A stretch of 64,000 nt of DNA from Pseudomonadota bacterium (GTDB lineage Bacteria > Pseudomonadota > Alphaproteobacteria > Rhizobiales > Hyphomicrobiaceae). Made by a program: the position numbers and the translations under genes. Positions 1-9,243 of the stretch are shown piece after piece; positions within the stretch are counted from its first letter, which is position 1, and every line of letters starts with the position of its first letter. Under the pieces are notes generated by a model, which was given only the letters and a program-made list of their open reading frames with translations, did not search any database and was not told the DNA's origin. The DNA lies in contig JAEZAW010000344.1 in the NCBI GenBank assembly GCA_023430315.1, positions 1-64,000 on the forward strand. The letters run 5' to 3'.

Positions 1-26
1 CATCGATACACACCCAGAATGCCAAG

Positions 27-54
27 GCGGGCCACCAACGGCGGCCCGCTTTTT
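27..54 (+). terminator. Rho-independent terminator
   Basis: A 7-bp perfect stem (GCGGGCC pairing with GGCCCGC), a 9-nt loop and a run of five T follow in order. It would end a plus-strand gene that lies left of the window. It also sits just beyond the stop of the minus-strand gene that ends at 73. Confidence 0.6.
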
Positions 55-72
55 CTCTGCCCTGGCGTGCTC

Positions 73-930
73 TTAATCGACGAACTGCGAGCTGTTGTGG
101 CGCGACTCGTAGCGATTGCCGTGATCCCTATCATCGGTCAATCGCCTCCGTAGCTTGGAATTTCTACTGGCGCTGTCTTGCACCGAGCCCCGGACTTCCT
201 CGGCGAGGGTGAAAAAGCGCTCGCGCACCGCTGCTGCGTGCGGATTTGCCCGCTCGATGGCTTCGTAGACGGCGGGGGCGTCGTGGCGGACCATGTTGGT
301 CGCCTGAAGAATGAGGTCGAAGCTTCGCGTGGCCATGCGTGTCGGCAGCGGCTCCATGCGGACGAGCACCTTGGCAATGAGGTGCGTGAGACCCTGGACG
401 ACGGCCATCTCGCGATCGTGCGCATCGGGCGTCGTGCGGATGACCTGAAGCTTCAGGACGCTCCGGAGGAACGCGGCAACGCGCCCCGCCGAGCGTCCCC
501 GCACGGGACACCACGCAATGCGGTGACCGGCCACGCCGTCCTTTGCGCTTTGCGGTCCGAAGAGCGGGTGCGAGCCGATGATCTCGACGAACGGCGGCAA
601 CTCCGCGAGCATCGTCCGCACCGGCTCGATCTTCACGGAGCCGACGTCCATGACGATGGTGCCGGGCTGGAGGTGAGGGCGCAGGGAGCGTATGACCTCC
701 CCCATGCTACTCACTGGCACGGCCAGGACCACCACATCGCAGCGCGCGATCTCCGGGAGATTACACAATTGTACAGAACCGTCGGCGGGCATGTCTCCGC
801 GCGGGGCAGGATCGAATGCGAGCAGCCGGCAATGGCCGGCGAGATGCTGGGCAATCAGCGCGCCGAACGCGCCGAAACCGACAATGCCGATGGTAGGGAC
901 AGTCGAGAGGGGTTTTCTTTGGAAGGGCAT
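73..930 (-). CDS. Prephenate/arogenate dehydrogenase-like protein
   Basis: This 285-residue protein has an N-terminal Rossmann NAD(P)-binding fold with the glycine motif GFGAFG near residue 20. The conserved TyrA-type segments MDVGSVK and GSHPLFGP follow at about residues 95-125. Enzymes of this family oxidatively decarboxylate prephenate or arogenate in tyrosine biosynthesis in the cytoplasm. The C-terminal half looks like the helical dimerisation domain of TyrA proteins (QGLTHLIAKVL). The reading frame extends upstream to 981, but I chose the ATG at 930 because the added residues are basic and unlike the family. It stands alone on its strand. Its role as the main tyrosine-pathway enzyme rather than a paralogue is inferred. 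Confidence 0.8.
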   Translation of the reverse strand: MPFQRKPLSTVPTIGIVGFGAFGALIAQHLAGHCRLLAFDPAPRGDMPADGSVQLCNLPEIARCDVVVLAVPVSSMGEVIRSLRPHLQPGTIVMDVGSVKIEPVRTMLAELPPFVEIIGSHPLFGPQSAKDGVAGHRIAWCPVRGRSAGRVAAFLRSVLKLQVIRTTPDAHDREMAVVQGLTHLIAKVLVRMEPLPTRMATRSFDLILQATNMVRHDAPAVYEAIERANPHAAAVRERFFTLAEEVRGSVQDSASRNSKLRRRLTDDRDHGNRYESRHNSSQFVD

Positions 931-1142
931 CACACGTCTCCAAGTGGAGCTGCGATGCCGACGCTCGCCTTTAATGATCAACCGCCGGAAACGCAGCGGT
1001 TGAGCATGGGAGTGCAGCCGCCGTTAAGTGGACGGCGCGTAATACTGGCTGGCGAGATGAGCGTTGGTTCTCATGGGCCGAGCGTATAGGCCCGCGACCT
1101 CCTCACTGTCAATCAACGACATGCCGCAGGGTTTGCCGGGTC

Positions 1143-2351
1143 TTACTGAAAGAGTTCGGCATCCGGATCGCTCCTGCCCTCGGCCCACGCGCGAACGATC
1201 TCGGCCGCGATCACACTGAAGGTAATCCCGTTGCCACCACAACCCAGCACCGCAAAGCAATGTTGGAGGTTCGGCGCGGGGGCGATGTAGGGCAGACCAG
1301 TAGGACTGTCGGCAAAGGCCCCGGCCCAGGCATAGTCGAGCGTTAGGCGGCGGCCGGGCAGGAGTTTCTGCACTTTGGCGAGGAGACGCCGGGCCTTCTC
1401 CGGGGTGGCCTCGTCGCGCCGCTCAGGGCTCTTGAGCTTGGAGTCCTCGCCGCCGGCCACGATACGGTTGTCCCAGGTCGCGCGCAGGTAGAGGTAGGGA
1501 TCGGCCGCCTCCCAGATCAGGCAGCGGTTCGGCCAGAAGGCATCCGTGGCAAGCGGCTTGGTCGCGATGGCCCACGTAGAGACGAGCTCGAATTTGTCGC
1601 GCGGCAGACCCGGAATTACCGCATAGCCGGTCGTGAAGACGGCCCGGCGCGCGGAGATCCTGCTGCCATCGGCAGTCTCGAGATCGAGACCGCGCGTATG
1701 TGGGAGGACCTTCGTGATTTCGTGCGGACTGTAGAGACGCGCACCGAGGCGTCGCGCCGCACGCAGACAGCCGGCCGCGAGCTGCGCTGGATTAACTTCC
1801 GCAGCGCCCTCGGAGAGGATGGCACCGGTCCTTTGAATGCCGTAAGTCGCAGCAACTTCGGGGCCGGTGAGAAATGACGAGGGCAAGCCAATACGCCGGC
1901 GGTACTCGGCTTCGTCCTGTAGCGCGCGCCATCCATGCTCATTGCCCGCGAGATACAGAGCCTGGCGTTCCTTCCACGCGCACTTGAAGTCATGTCGTGC
2001 GATGAGTTCGCCGAGCGATTGCACGGCCGTGAATGATCTGACATAGGCGCGCTCGGCGCGCGCTGCGCCCTTCTGATCGGCAAGCTCTGTAAGAGGTGTG
2101 TCCAGCTCGAACTGGATCATCGCCGTGCTGGCGAGCGTGCTGCCGCGGCAAGGCTCGCTCCTGTCGACGATGACGACATCATGCCCACGCTCAGCGAGTG
2201 CGAGCGCAACCAGCGCACCGCTGATGCCCGCGCCGACCACGGCGACGTCGCATTTCTCATTGTCGAGACGGGTGCGATGTTTGATGTCGATGCGCGGCGT
2301 ATCGGCCCAAATTGGCCTGCCGCCGCGCAGATCCTTCTTCGGCGTGCGCAC
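1143..2351 (-). CDS. FAD-dependent oxidoreductase (DAO/glycine oxidase family)
   Basis: This 402-residue protein has an FAD-binding dinucleotide motif, VVGAGISGALVAL, at about residues 38-50 and the acidic end of the second strand at VIVDRS. A C-terminal GCGGNGITFS block contacts FAD in the DadA/glycine-oxidase fold. Members oxidise secondary or primary amines, such as D-amino acids, sarcosine or glycine betaine derivatives, with release of hydrogen peroxide or transfer of electrons. The substrate cannot be read from the sequence. The start is GTG at 2351, because no better ATG precedes the FAD motif. A dps-type gene lies 87 bp upstream on the same strand and may be co-transcribed. Pairing a peroxide-producing enzyme with an iron-sequestering protein would make sense, but that is inference. 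Confidence 0.85.
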   Translation of the reverse strand: MRTPKKDLRGGRPIWADTPRIDIKHRTRLDNEKCDVAVVGAGISGALVALALAERGHDVVIVDRSEPCRGSTLASTAMIQFELDTPLTELADQKGAARAERAYVRSFTAVQSLGELIARHDFKCAWKERQALYLAGNEHGWRALQDEAEYRRRIGLPSSFLTGPEVAATYGIQRTGAILSEGAAEVNPAQLAAGCLRAARRLGARLYSPHEITKVLPHTRGLDLETADGSRISARRAVFTTGYAVIPGLPRDKFELVSTWAIATKPLATDAFWPNRCLIWEAADPYLYLRATWDNRIVAGGEDSKLKSPERRDEATPEKARRLLAKVQKLLPGRRLTLDYAWAGAFADSPTGLPYIAPAPNLQHCFAVLGCGGNGITFSVIAAEIVRAWAEGRSDPDAELFQ

Positions 2352-2438
2352 GTGAACCTGCTGCTGGATGCCCGGGCATGGAAACGCCCGCTGCAGCAGA
2401 ACGCGCGATATCGAGAACGGGTTGCTCCCATCCTCAGA

Positions 2439-2954
2439 TCAGCCCTTGCGCAATGTCTCGAAGAGGAACCATACGCGCCGCTCGCCTTCGTCGATCCAGT
2501 TTTCGATGAGACTGGTCGTCGCGGGGTCGCCGGCTTCGTCGGTGAGATCATGTAGGGCGCGGAGCGACTCCACGAGCTGCTTGTTGTCGTCGCGCAGCTC
2601 CGCGAGCATGTCGTCGGGCGCTACGTAGTCGGCATCATTGTCGAGAATGCGCTGGAGCTTCGAGATCTGGCCGATGGATTTCAGCGTGCCGCCGCCGATC
2701 TTGCGGACGCGCTCGGCCATATCATCTGTCATGGCGAAGAGCTGGGCCGCCTGCTCATCGAGCAGCAGGTGATAGTCGCGGAAGTGCGGCCCCGACATGT
2801 GCCAGTGGAAGTTCTTGGTCTTGAGATAGAGGGCGAACACATCGGCCAGCGCCGCGGTTACAGCGGCCGAGATATCCTTGACCGCATTCTCGGAGAGGCT
2901 CGTCGGTGTTCTGAGGGCCGAATGGCGGATATCAGCGGCAGTTCTCTTGGACAT
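2439..2954 (-). CDS. dps: Dps-family DNA-binding ferritin-like protein
   Basis: This 171-residue protein shows the Dps ferroxidase signature TKNFHWHMSGPHFRDYHLLLDE at about residues 45-66, with the His, Asp and Glu ligands of the inter-subunit iron site. Dps proteins form 12-subunit shells that oxidise and store iron, protect DNA from peroxide and often bind DNA through a basic N-terminal tail. Such a tail is visible here (SKRTAADIRHSALR). The open frame continues upstream to 3107, but the extra 51 residues are proline- and cysteine-rich and unlike Dps, so the ATG at 2954 is preferred. Length and motif fit the family well. Confidence 0.92.
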   Translation of the reverse strand: MSKRTAADIRHSALRTPTSLSENAVKDISAAVTAALADVFALYLKTKNFHWHMSGPHFRDYHLLLDEQAAQLFAMTDDMAERVRKIGGGTLKSIGQISKLQRILDNDADYVAPDDMLAELRDDNKQLVESLRALHDLTDEAGDPATTSLIENWIDEGERRVWFLFETLRKG

Positions 2955-3171
2955 GGCTGGGGCTCGCAAGGTTGGGGGAGAGCAACCCGGGATAGGTGGG
3001 GTCGCGCACTCGTATGTTGAATACATACGATCGTATAGCCGGTGATTTCCCTGAGATTTGATCGAACCCAAGCCTGCCGCAGAAGGTGGCTGACAAATGT
3101 TCAACACCCGTCTTGGATCTGTCGAATTCGGCTCCTACACGGGATCGGATTGACCGGAGGGGGCCTGAACA

Positions 3172-4299
3172 ATGCGCTACCGCCTGCTGCTGCTCACGAC
3201 ATTGATCGCCAATCTCTTGCTGGTTGTCGCCCCGGCATCTGCCGAAAAGCGCGTGGCGCTGGTGATCGGCAATTCGGCCTATGTGAAAAGCTCCGTTCTG
3301 GCGAACCCCGCCAATGATGCCGCCGAGATGGCCAGGGCGCTGACGGAAGCGGGCTTCGAGGTCATTGCCGGGCTCGATCTGGACAAACGCGCCTTCGACG
3401 TGAAGGTGCGCGACTTCGCCCGCGCTCTTAATAACGCGGATGTGGCGTTGTTCTTCTACGCCGGTCATGCCCTCCAGGTCTCGGGACGCAATTACCTCGT
3501 GCCGGTCGATGCCTCCATGGACCGCGAGCGCGACCTCGACTTCGAGACCGTCGGTGTGGACTTCGTCCTGCGCCAGATGGAGATCGATCGCGAGAACAAG
3601 ACCAATCTCGTGTTCCTCGATGCCTGCCGCGACAATCCTTTGGCGCGCAATCTCGCGCGCTCCATGGGCACGCGCTCGGCGAGCATAAGCCAGGGCCTCG
3701 CACAGGTTCAGACGGGTGTCGGCACGTTCATTTCCTATTCGACGCAGCCCGGCAATGTGGCGCTCGATGGCACGGGCGCGAACTCGCCGTTCACGACGGC
3801 TTTGGTTAAAGGCTTGCGCGAGCCGGGGCGCAATCTCACGTCCGTCATGATCGACGTGCGCAAGGATGTGCTCGCAGTGACCGGCGGGAAGCAGGTGCCG
3901 TGGGACCATTCCTCCCTGACGGGCGACTTCTATTTCCATCTGGCGTCGGCACCGGGTGCGATGGTGAAGCCCGACGTGGCGGCGACGAGCGATGTGCAGA
4001 AGCGCCTGGAGGAGCTCGAGCGGGAGCTCCAGCGCAGAGCCGACCAGACGGGAAAGGTCGTCGAGTTGGCACAGGCTAAGGAGCGCGTGCAGCGGCTGAG
4101 CGAAGAAAATCGAGAGGATCAGCAGCGTATCTTCGACGTTCAGCGCGACCGGGCGAAAAGCGGCTCGGACAGCTTCCAGGAGATCGGCCGCCTCCAGATC
4201 CGCATGGTCCGGCGCGGGGATGAGATGAAGCGTCTCCGCACGCGCATTGCCGATCTCGAAACCGAGCTTGGCTTGCCTTCGAGCGCCGCCGCGAAGTAG
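3172..4299 (+). CDS. Secreted caspase-like (peptidase C14/orthocaspase) protein
   Basis: The 375-residue product starts with a clear signal peptide (hydrophobic core LLLLTTLIANLLLVVA, cleavage near ASA-EK). A caspase-fold p20 domain follows from about residue 26 to 250. The catalytic His is His99 in YAGHALQ and the nucleophile is Cys152 in FLDACRDNP. The opening KRVALVIGNSAY is typical of bacterial caspase homologues. The last 100 residues form a charged, probably coiled-coil tail. A strong purine-rich ribosome site (GGAGGGGG) lies about 10 nt before the ATG. The signal peptide places the enzyme in the periplasm or membrane, which argues against a cytosolic suicide effector. Its targets are unknown. 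The next gene on the strand is a lytic transglycosylase, 39 bp away. Confidence 0.88.
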   Translation: MRYRLLLLTTLIANLLLVVAPASAEKRVALVIGNSAYVKSSVLANPANDAAEMARALTEAGFEVIAGLDLDKRAFDVKVRDFARALNNADVALFFYAGHALQVSGRNYLVPVDASMDRERDLDFETVGVDFVLRQMEIDRENKTNLVFLDACRDNPLARNLARSMGTRSASISQGLAQVQTGVGTFISYSTQPGNVALDGTGANSPFTTALVKGLREPGRNLTSVMIDVRKDVLAVTGGKQVPWDHSSLTGDFYFHLASAPGAMVKPDVAATSDVQKRLEELERELQRRADQTGKVVELAQAKERVQRLSEENREDQQRIFDVQRDRAKSGSDSFQEIGRLQIRMVRRGDEMKRLRTRIADLETELGLPSSAAAK

Positions 4300-4338
4300 A
4301 TCGTACAGCGGTGAAACCGCGAGCCGCGCTGCCTCGTT

Positions 4339-5226
4339 ATGATGCCGATGTCGCGTATTGTCCGTTTGTCGCTCATGGCCCTTCCGCCGCTGCTGCTGGC
4401 CGACACCCTGGCCAGGGCTGACGGCGCGCTGGCCGCCGAGCTGGCGCAACCGCTCGTCGAGACGATCTGCCCCTTAATGGAGAAGGAGGCGCGCGAGAGC
4501 GGCATTTCGCCGGCGTTGTTCGTGCGCCTCATCTGGCGCGAGAGCGCTTTCAGGCCGAATACGGTCAGCCACAAGGGTGCGCAGGGCATCGCCCAGTTCA
4601 TGCCCGGTACGGCTAAGGAGCGTGGGCTCGAGGATCCTTTCGATCCAGCCCAGGCCATTCCTCATTCGGCGCGGTTGCTCGCTGAACACATGCGCCAGTT
4701 CGGCAATTTCGGGCTCGCAGCGGCGGCCTACAATGCCGGTCCCGAGCGCGTACGCGACTGGCTCGACGGCAAGCGGACGTTACCGGTGGAGACGCGCCTC
4801 TATGTGCAGTTCATTACGGGGCACGCGGCCGATAGTTGGAAGGATGCAGGCTCAGCACCGGCCGAGCCTCCCGCGCTGACATCCGAGGAACTGCAGGCAT
4901 CCTGTCGGAAGCGGGCGCCGGTGCTGGTGCATGTCGCACTACCGGCGACGGCACCGAAACCGTCGGGTAAGCCGCAGCCCTGGGGTGTGCAACTCGCGGC
5001 CGACTTCTCTCATGCCAAGGTGGCCGGCAGGTTTGGTCCATTGAAACAGCGGCACGCGAAGTTGCTCGCCGCGGCGGAGCCGATGTTCGTGCCTGAGCGC
5101 AATTTGAGTCGGGGGCGGCGGTCCATGATCGCGTTGCGCGTCGGCGCCGAGAGCCGCGAGGTGGCCTTGAAGCTCTGCGAGCGCCTGCGCGCCGACGGCG
5201 GCGTCTGCACCGTGCAGAAGAACTGA
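4339..5226 (+). CDS. Lytic murein transglycosylase (SLT domain)
   Basis: This 295-residue protein has an N-terminal signal peptide and then a goose-lysozyme-like SLT domain at about residues 50-170. The catalytic glutamate is Glu68 in IWRESAF. The supporting motifs GAQGIAQFMPGTA and AAAYNAGP are typical of the family. These enzymes cleave the MurNAc-GlcNAc bond of peptidoglycan in the periplasm and leave 1,6-anhydro ends. The last 35 residues (ALRVGAESREVALKLCERL...GVCTVQ) resemble the tail of a SPOR peptidoglycan-binding domain. Three in-frame ATG codons (4339, 4342, 4348) are possible starts. It lies 39 bp after the caspase-like gene and may share its transcript. Confidence 0.88.
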   Translation: MMPMSRIVRLSLMALPPLLLADTLARADGALAAELAQPLVETICPLMEKEARESGISPALFVRLIWRESAFRPNTVSHKGAQGIAQFMPGTAKERGLEDPFDPAQAIPHSARLLAEHMRQFGNFGLAAAAYNAGPERVRDWLDGKRTLPVETRLYVQFITGHAADSWKDAGSAPAEPPALTSEELQASCRKRAPVLVHVALPATAPKPSGKPQPWGVQLAADFSHAKVAGRFGPLKQRHAKLLAAAEPMFVPERNLSRGRRSMIALRVGAESREVALKLCERLRADGGVCTVQKN

Positions 5227-5234
5227 GCCGCGCG

Positions 5235-5996
5235 CTACGGCTTCAGGCGATATCCGGTGCGGAAGATCCACCAGACGATCGCGAGGCACAGAAGCAGGAA
5301 GCCGACGGTCATCGAGAGGCTGATGCCGACGCCCACGTCCGAGATCTCGAAGAAGCTCCAGCGGAAGCCGCTGATCAGATAGACGATCGGATTGAGCAGC
5401 GCCACGTTCTGCCAGAACGGCGGCAGCATGCTGATCGAGTAGAACGTGCCGCCGAGAAAGCTCAACGGCATGATGATGAGCATCGGGATGACCTGCAGCT
5501 TCTCGAAGCCGTCCGCCCATATGCCGATGATGAAGCCCAAGAGGCTGAACGTCAGCGCGGTGAGCACGAGGAAGGCGATCATCCAGAAGGGATGGGCAAT
5601 GCGTATGGGCACGAAGAGGCTCGCCGTCACGAGGATGATGAGCCCGAGAATGACGGATTTGGTCGCGGCGGCTCCTACGTAGCCGAGCACGATCTCGAAT
5701 GACGAAATCGGCGCCGAGAGGATCTCGTAGATGGTGCCGGTGAAGCGCGGAAAGTAGATGCCGAACGAGGCATTCGACGTGCTCTCGGTCAGGAGCAGCA
5801 TCATCATGAGACCCGGAACGATGAAGGCGCCGTAGCTCACGCCATCGATATCCGGCACGCGCGAGCCGATCGCGGCGCCGAACACGATGAAATAGAGCGA
5901 GGTCGAGAGCACGGGCGCTACGATGCTCTGAAGCAGCGTACGTCCCCAACGGGCCATCTCGAAAAGGTAGATCGCGCGGACCGCGGTCAGGTTCAT
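5235..5996 (-). CDS. ABC-2 type transporter permease
   Basis: The 253-residue protein has six predicted membrane segments and the ABC-2 permease signature around [23 protein letters not shown]. Its start codon overlaps the stop of the upstream ATPase gene (ATGA at 5993-5996), so the two are translationally coupled and form one exporter. The organisation resembles the YadGH and NodIJ type exporters. The exported substrate cannot be deduced. Confidence 0.9.
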   Translation of the reverse strand: MNLTAVRAIYLFEMARWGRTLLQSIVAPVLSTSLYFIVFGAAIGSRVPDIDGVSYGAFIVPGLMMMLLLTESTSNASFGIYFPRFTGTIYEILSAPISSFEIVLGYVGAAATKSVILGLIILVTASLFVPIRIAHPFWMIAFLVLTALTFSLLGFIIGIWADGFEKLQVIPMLIIMPLSFLGGTFYSISMLPPFWQNVALLNPIVYLISGFRWSFFEISDVGVGISLSMTVGFLLLCLAIVWWIFRTGYRLKP

Positions 5997-6919
5997 GATG
6001 CATGCCTCATGAGATCGACGAAGATTTCTTCGAGCGAGCTCTGGTGGGTTTCGAGGTCCGTGACGACGAGACCGGCGTCGCGCATGGCATTGAGAAGCGT
6101 GGTGACGCCCATGCGTTCGGCCCGCGCGTCGTACGTGAAGACGAGCGCATGGCCATCGGCGGCAAGAGCCAGCGGATAGTTCGCAAGCGCGTCGGGAATG
6201 GCCGTGATCGGCGTCCCGAGCCGCAGGTTCAGCTCTTTCTTGCCGAGCTTGCGCATGAGCTCGGTTTTCTCCTCGACGACGATGATCTCGCCGCTGCGGA
6301 TGACGCCGATGCGATCAGCCATCTCCTCGGCTTCCTCGATGTAGTGTGTGGTCAGGATCACCGTGACGCCGGCTTCGCGCATCTGGCGGACGACTTGCCA
6401 CATGCCGCGGCGCAGCTCGACGTCGACGCCGGCCGTCGGTTCATCGAGAAAAAGAATGCGGGGTTCGTGCGCGAGCGCCTTGGCGATGAGAACGCGCCGC
6501 TTCATACCGCCCGAGAGCGTCAGGATCTTGCTATCCTTCTTGTCCCACAGCGAGAGCTGCCGCAGCACGGTCTCGACGTAGGCGGGATTGGCGCTCTTGC
6601 CATGAATGCCGCGACTGAAGCTGACGGTCGCCCAGACCGTTTCGAACATGTCGGTCGAGAGTTCCTGCGGGACGAGGCCGATCAGGGCGCGCGCCGCGCG
6701 ATAATCCCGAATGATGTCGTGGCCATCGACGCTGACTGTGCCCGAGCTCGGGTTCACGAGGCCGCAGATGGTGTTGATGAGGGTCGTCTTGCCGGCACCG
6801 TTGGGTCCGAGCAGCGCGAAAATCTCGCCGCGACGAATGTCGAGGTCGATGCCTTTCAGCGCCTGAAAGCCCGACGCGTACGACTTCGTGAGGCCGCTGA
6901 CAGTGATAATCGCGCTCAT
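5993..6919 (-). CDS. ABC transporter ATP-binding protein
   Basis: This 308-residue cytoplasmic ATPase has Walker A GPNGAGKT near residue 40, the signature LSGGMKRR near 140, Walker B RILFLDEP and the switch histidine in TTHYIEEAE. The C-terminal 80 residues form the extra domain seen in ABC-2 exporters of the YadG/CcmA/DrrA type. It powers the permease encoded immediately downstream. The pair is a two-gene unit facing away from the saccharopine-dehydrogenase-like gene cluster. Confidence 0.93.
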   Translation of the reverse strand: MSAIITVSGLTKSYASGFQALKGIDLDIRRGEIFALLGPNGAGKTTLINTICGLVNPSSGTVSVDGHDIIRDYRAARALIGLVPQELSTDMFETVWATVSFSRGIHGKSANPAYVETVLRQLSLWDKKDSKILTLSGGMKRRVLIAKALAHEPRILFLDEPTAGVDVELRRGMWQVVRQMREAGVTVILTTHYIEEAEEMADRIGVIRSGEIIVVEEKTELMRKLGKKELNLRLGTPITAIPDALANYPLALAADGHALVFTYDARAERMGVTTLLNAMRDAGLVVTDLETHQSSLEEIFVDLMRHAS

Positions 6920-7033
6920 GTGACGGTCTATCTGGGGTGAAAAGGGGAGCGGCTCAGCCGCATGAGAGGAGCGAACGGTCGGCTACGAGGGGCACATGCA
7001 GATATTTTCTGGCAACCCTGTGGCACCCGTTCC

Positions 7034-8782
7034 TTATCCCACTTTTCCCGCCACCGCAGCTCCGAGATCGGCATGGGACTCGTGTGGGCTCGCCGTTGCA
7101 ACGATGTCTAGCCAACCCGTGTAGCGAACGATTTGGCCGGTAAGGGCGTGCGAGATTTCGACATGGAAGACGAAGCGGTTGTCCCTGACCGTTTCATAGG
7201 CATTGGATTTCGGCGCGAGCCACCAGGGGAGCGGAATGCCAAAAATGCTCCAGCGACGCAGCTCGAGGCGCAGCCGGTCGCCTTCGAGAACCAATGCCAT
7301 CGCGAAGTCCATCAACCCGAAGCGTTCGACCAGCAATGCGTCGGAACGTCCGCGGCCAGCGAACTGCCGGCTTGAGAAGCTGCTGCCGCCAAACGTTCTC
7401 GTCCAGGTCTCGACACCGTCGTTCGCTTCGAACGCGACGCGCACGGGAACATCGGCGGCGGCTTGCGGAAAGCCGATGATGGCACCAGCCAGGCGAGAGA
7501 GCAGTCCGGTGCCGCGCTGTACCTCCGCGCGTCCCGCGGCGACGAGCTTCTCGCTCACGCTGTGCATGTCGCGGATCTGTGCTGGCAAAGCAGGCCATTG
7601 CGGACCGAGCAGGCGGGCGTACAGCGATCCCTCCTCGCGCGCCTTGTCGTCGCGCGCGGCTGTATAAATGGTCCGACGCTGGAAGAGCGCCTCATAGGCG
7701 TCGAGTTCCAGCTCGCGTACCGCAGCGCGTGCGCCCGGCATCGGTGCGCGACCATCGAGGAAGCGTCGCACGATGACTTCCACGGCCATGGATGGAATGA
7801 GCGGCCCGTCGCGGCCTTCTGCAAGCAGATGCCACGAGCGCTTCAGCGGTGCGCCGTCGGTCCCAATACCCTCGACGGCAACGAACATGCCGCCACGGTG
7901 CTCGCCCCAACGAATGCGGTTCGTCGCGGCGTGCATCAGCGGCGCAAGGAAAGACAGGGAGGGCAACACGCCGACACGTACGAGCCATGCGCACGCTATG
8001 AGCGCCCGATGAAGGATCTCGGGCACTGGCCCAGCGCCCATCCATATGGCTTTCGCCTCCGGCCACAGCTCCGCGAGCGCGACAAGATCAGGCACGTCGA
8101 CAAGTGAGAAAAGTGTGCTGCGCAGCGGCACCCGACCGGCGGGCGCGATCGTATAGCGCATGTGCTCGGTGAATGGCCGCCCGGTGGCGCTCCTGCCATC
8201 CTTCCTGAGGTCGATTTTCTGGCCCGCATAACCTGCGATGGCGCGGATGACATTCCCACCAACGCCGGCGAAGGGCGACGGCGCGATGCCGCCTCGGATC
8301 GTCTCTACGCGCGTCATGTCGGACGACAGCCGTCGCACCACGGCGGCGGTCAGTACAGGAAAGCTCGACACGCCCGATAGGACGAAGATGCCGGCTGCCT
8401 GCGCTGCCTTGTCGAAGGTGGCGACGCCCGCGACAAATGCCGAGCCGTCGGCGAGATCGAGATAATTCACGCGCTCCGCGATACAAGCTTCGATGAGACG
8501 GTAGGGGACGTCGCCGTATGCTTGGAAAGGCCCGCTGGCGTCGATCAGGATGTCGGGCTTCTGCGCCCGGAGTTGTGCGGCGACATCGGCGTCGCGATCG
8601 AAGGACGCGGGTACCAAGCGTGCCTTTGCTGAATTACGCGTCCGGCAATAGGCCTCGGCATTTGCCATGGAGCGCCCGGCGACGATCAAGATCAGGCGCG
8701 GCTCGCTCTCGAGCAGCTCGACGATGCGACCGCCGAATGTGCCATAGCCGCCGACGAGCAAAATTTTGAGTGGCGGGTTCAT
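7034..8782 (-). CDS. Saccharopine-dehydrogenase-like NAD(P)-binding protein with DUF4166 domain
   Basis: The 582-residue protein has an N-terminal Rossmann domain with GGYGTFGG at residues 11-18 and a saccharopine-reductase-like arrangement. From about residue 395 it carries a DUF4166-type domain (LLGPQWPALPAQIRDMH, followed by GTGLLSRLAGAIIGFP). The biochemical reaction of this fusion is not established to my knowledge. The gene starts inside the stop of the DCC-family gene (ATGA at 8779-8782), and similar pairs of DCC and DUF4166 proteins are common. This suggests a shared redox or lipid-related role, which is inference. It is the last gene of the run that includes era, rnc and lepB. Confidence 0.82.
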   Translation of the reverse strand: MNPPLKILLVGGYGTFGGRIVELLESEPRLILIVAGRSMANAEAYCRTRNSAKARLVPASFDRDADVAAQLRAQKPDILIDASGPFQAYGDVPYRLIEACIAERVNYLDLADGSAFVAGVATFDKAAQAAGIFVLSGVSSFPVLTAAVVRRLSSDMTRVETIRGGIAPSPFAGVGGNVIRAIAGYAGQKIDLRKDGRSATGRPFTEHMRYTIAPAGRVPLRSTLFSLVDVPDLVALAELWPEAKAIWMGAGPVPEILHRALIACAWLVRVGVLPSLSFLAPLMHAATNRIRWGEHRGGMFVAVEGIGTDGAPLKRSWHLLAEGRDGPLIPSMAVEVIVRRFLDGRAPMPGARAAVRELELDAYEALFQRRTIYTAARDDKAREEGSLYARLLGPQWPALPAQIRDMHSVSEKLVAAGRAEVQRGTGLLSRLAGAIIGFPQAAADVPVRVAFEANDGVETWTRTFGGSSFSSRQFAGRGRSDALLVERFGLMDFAMALVLEGDRLRLELRRWSIFGIPLPWWLAPKSNAYETVRDNRFVFHVEISHALTGQIVRYTGWLDIVATASPHESHADLGAAVAGKVG

Positions 8783-9228
8783 GAAATGAAGCGGTCCGCG
8801 TCGGAAGGATCGGGCGCATAGCAGCTCGCGCGGGAGCCGAACCAGCGAAGGCGGTTGCGTGCGACCAAGTCGTAGAGCTTATCGCGCACGAAGCGGGGCA
8901 TGAGGCGGGCAACGCCGCTCAACGACCATGGCAACCCCAGCTTGGCGAATATCCGCAGAGCTGCATCCGACCTGAGCCGCGCGCGCCCCTCCTCCAACAG
9001 AATGAAAGTCTCGTAGCTCTCTGCATCGAGACCGAGGTGCGCGTACAGTGCCGAACCGATGGGTGATTGCGCTGCAAGCATTCGGAAGCGACGCTGCCGG
9101 TCGGTCCGCATGATGAACTGGGCAAAACGCGAGCACAGCACGCATTTGCCATCGAAAATGATGACCGGCCGATCATCGGGAAACGGCGGAACAGTGGGAT
9201 CAGTGCGGTAGCTGAAGGCCTCGCGCAT
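8779..9228 (-). CDS. DCC-family thiol-disulfide oxidoreductase-like protein (DUF393)
   Basis: The 149-residue protein shows the family's hallmark near residue 25, FDGKCVLCSRF, a CxxC pair preceded by an Asp-Gly turn. A second conserved stretch, MLAAQSPIGSALYAHLG, follows. The family is predicted to be thioredoxin-like and its substrates are poorly known. It begins 15 bp after era and its stop overlaps the start of the DUF4166 protein. Confidence 0.88.
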   Translation of the reverse strand: MREAFSYRTDPTVPPFPDDRPVIIFDGKCVLCSRFAQFIMRTDRQRRFRMLAAQSPIGSALYAHLGLDAESYETFILLEEGRARLRSDAALRIFAKLGLPWSLSGVARLMPRFVRDKLYDLVARNRLRWFGSRASCYAPDPSDADRFIS

Positions 9229-9243
9229 CGTTGTGCGCCCACC

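Noticed and set aside
178..1089. A 303-codon plus-strand frame opposite the prephenate-dehydrogenase-like gene
   Set aside because: Rich in Arg, His and Gly with no recognisable domain; it is the antisense shadow of the real gene, common in high-GC DNA.
2932..4449. A 505-codon minus-strand frame across the caspase-like gene
   Set aside because: It is the antisense of the well-supported caspase gene and has low-complexity composition.
4939..6003. A 354-codon minus-strand frame overlapping the ABC permease
   Set aside because: The Arg/His-rich translation is a shifted frame of the permease. The permease with its coupled ATPase is clearly the real gene.
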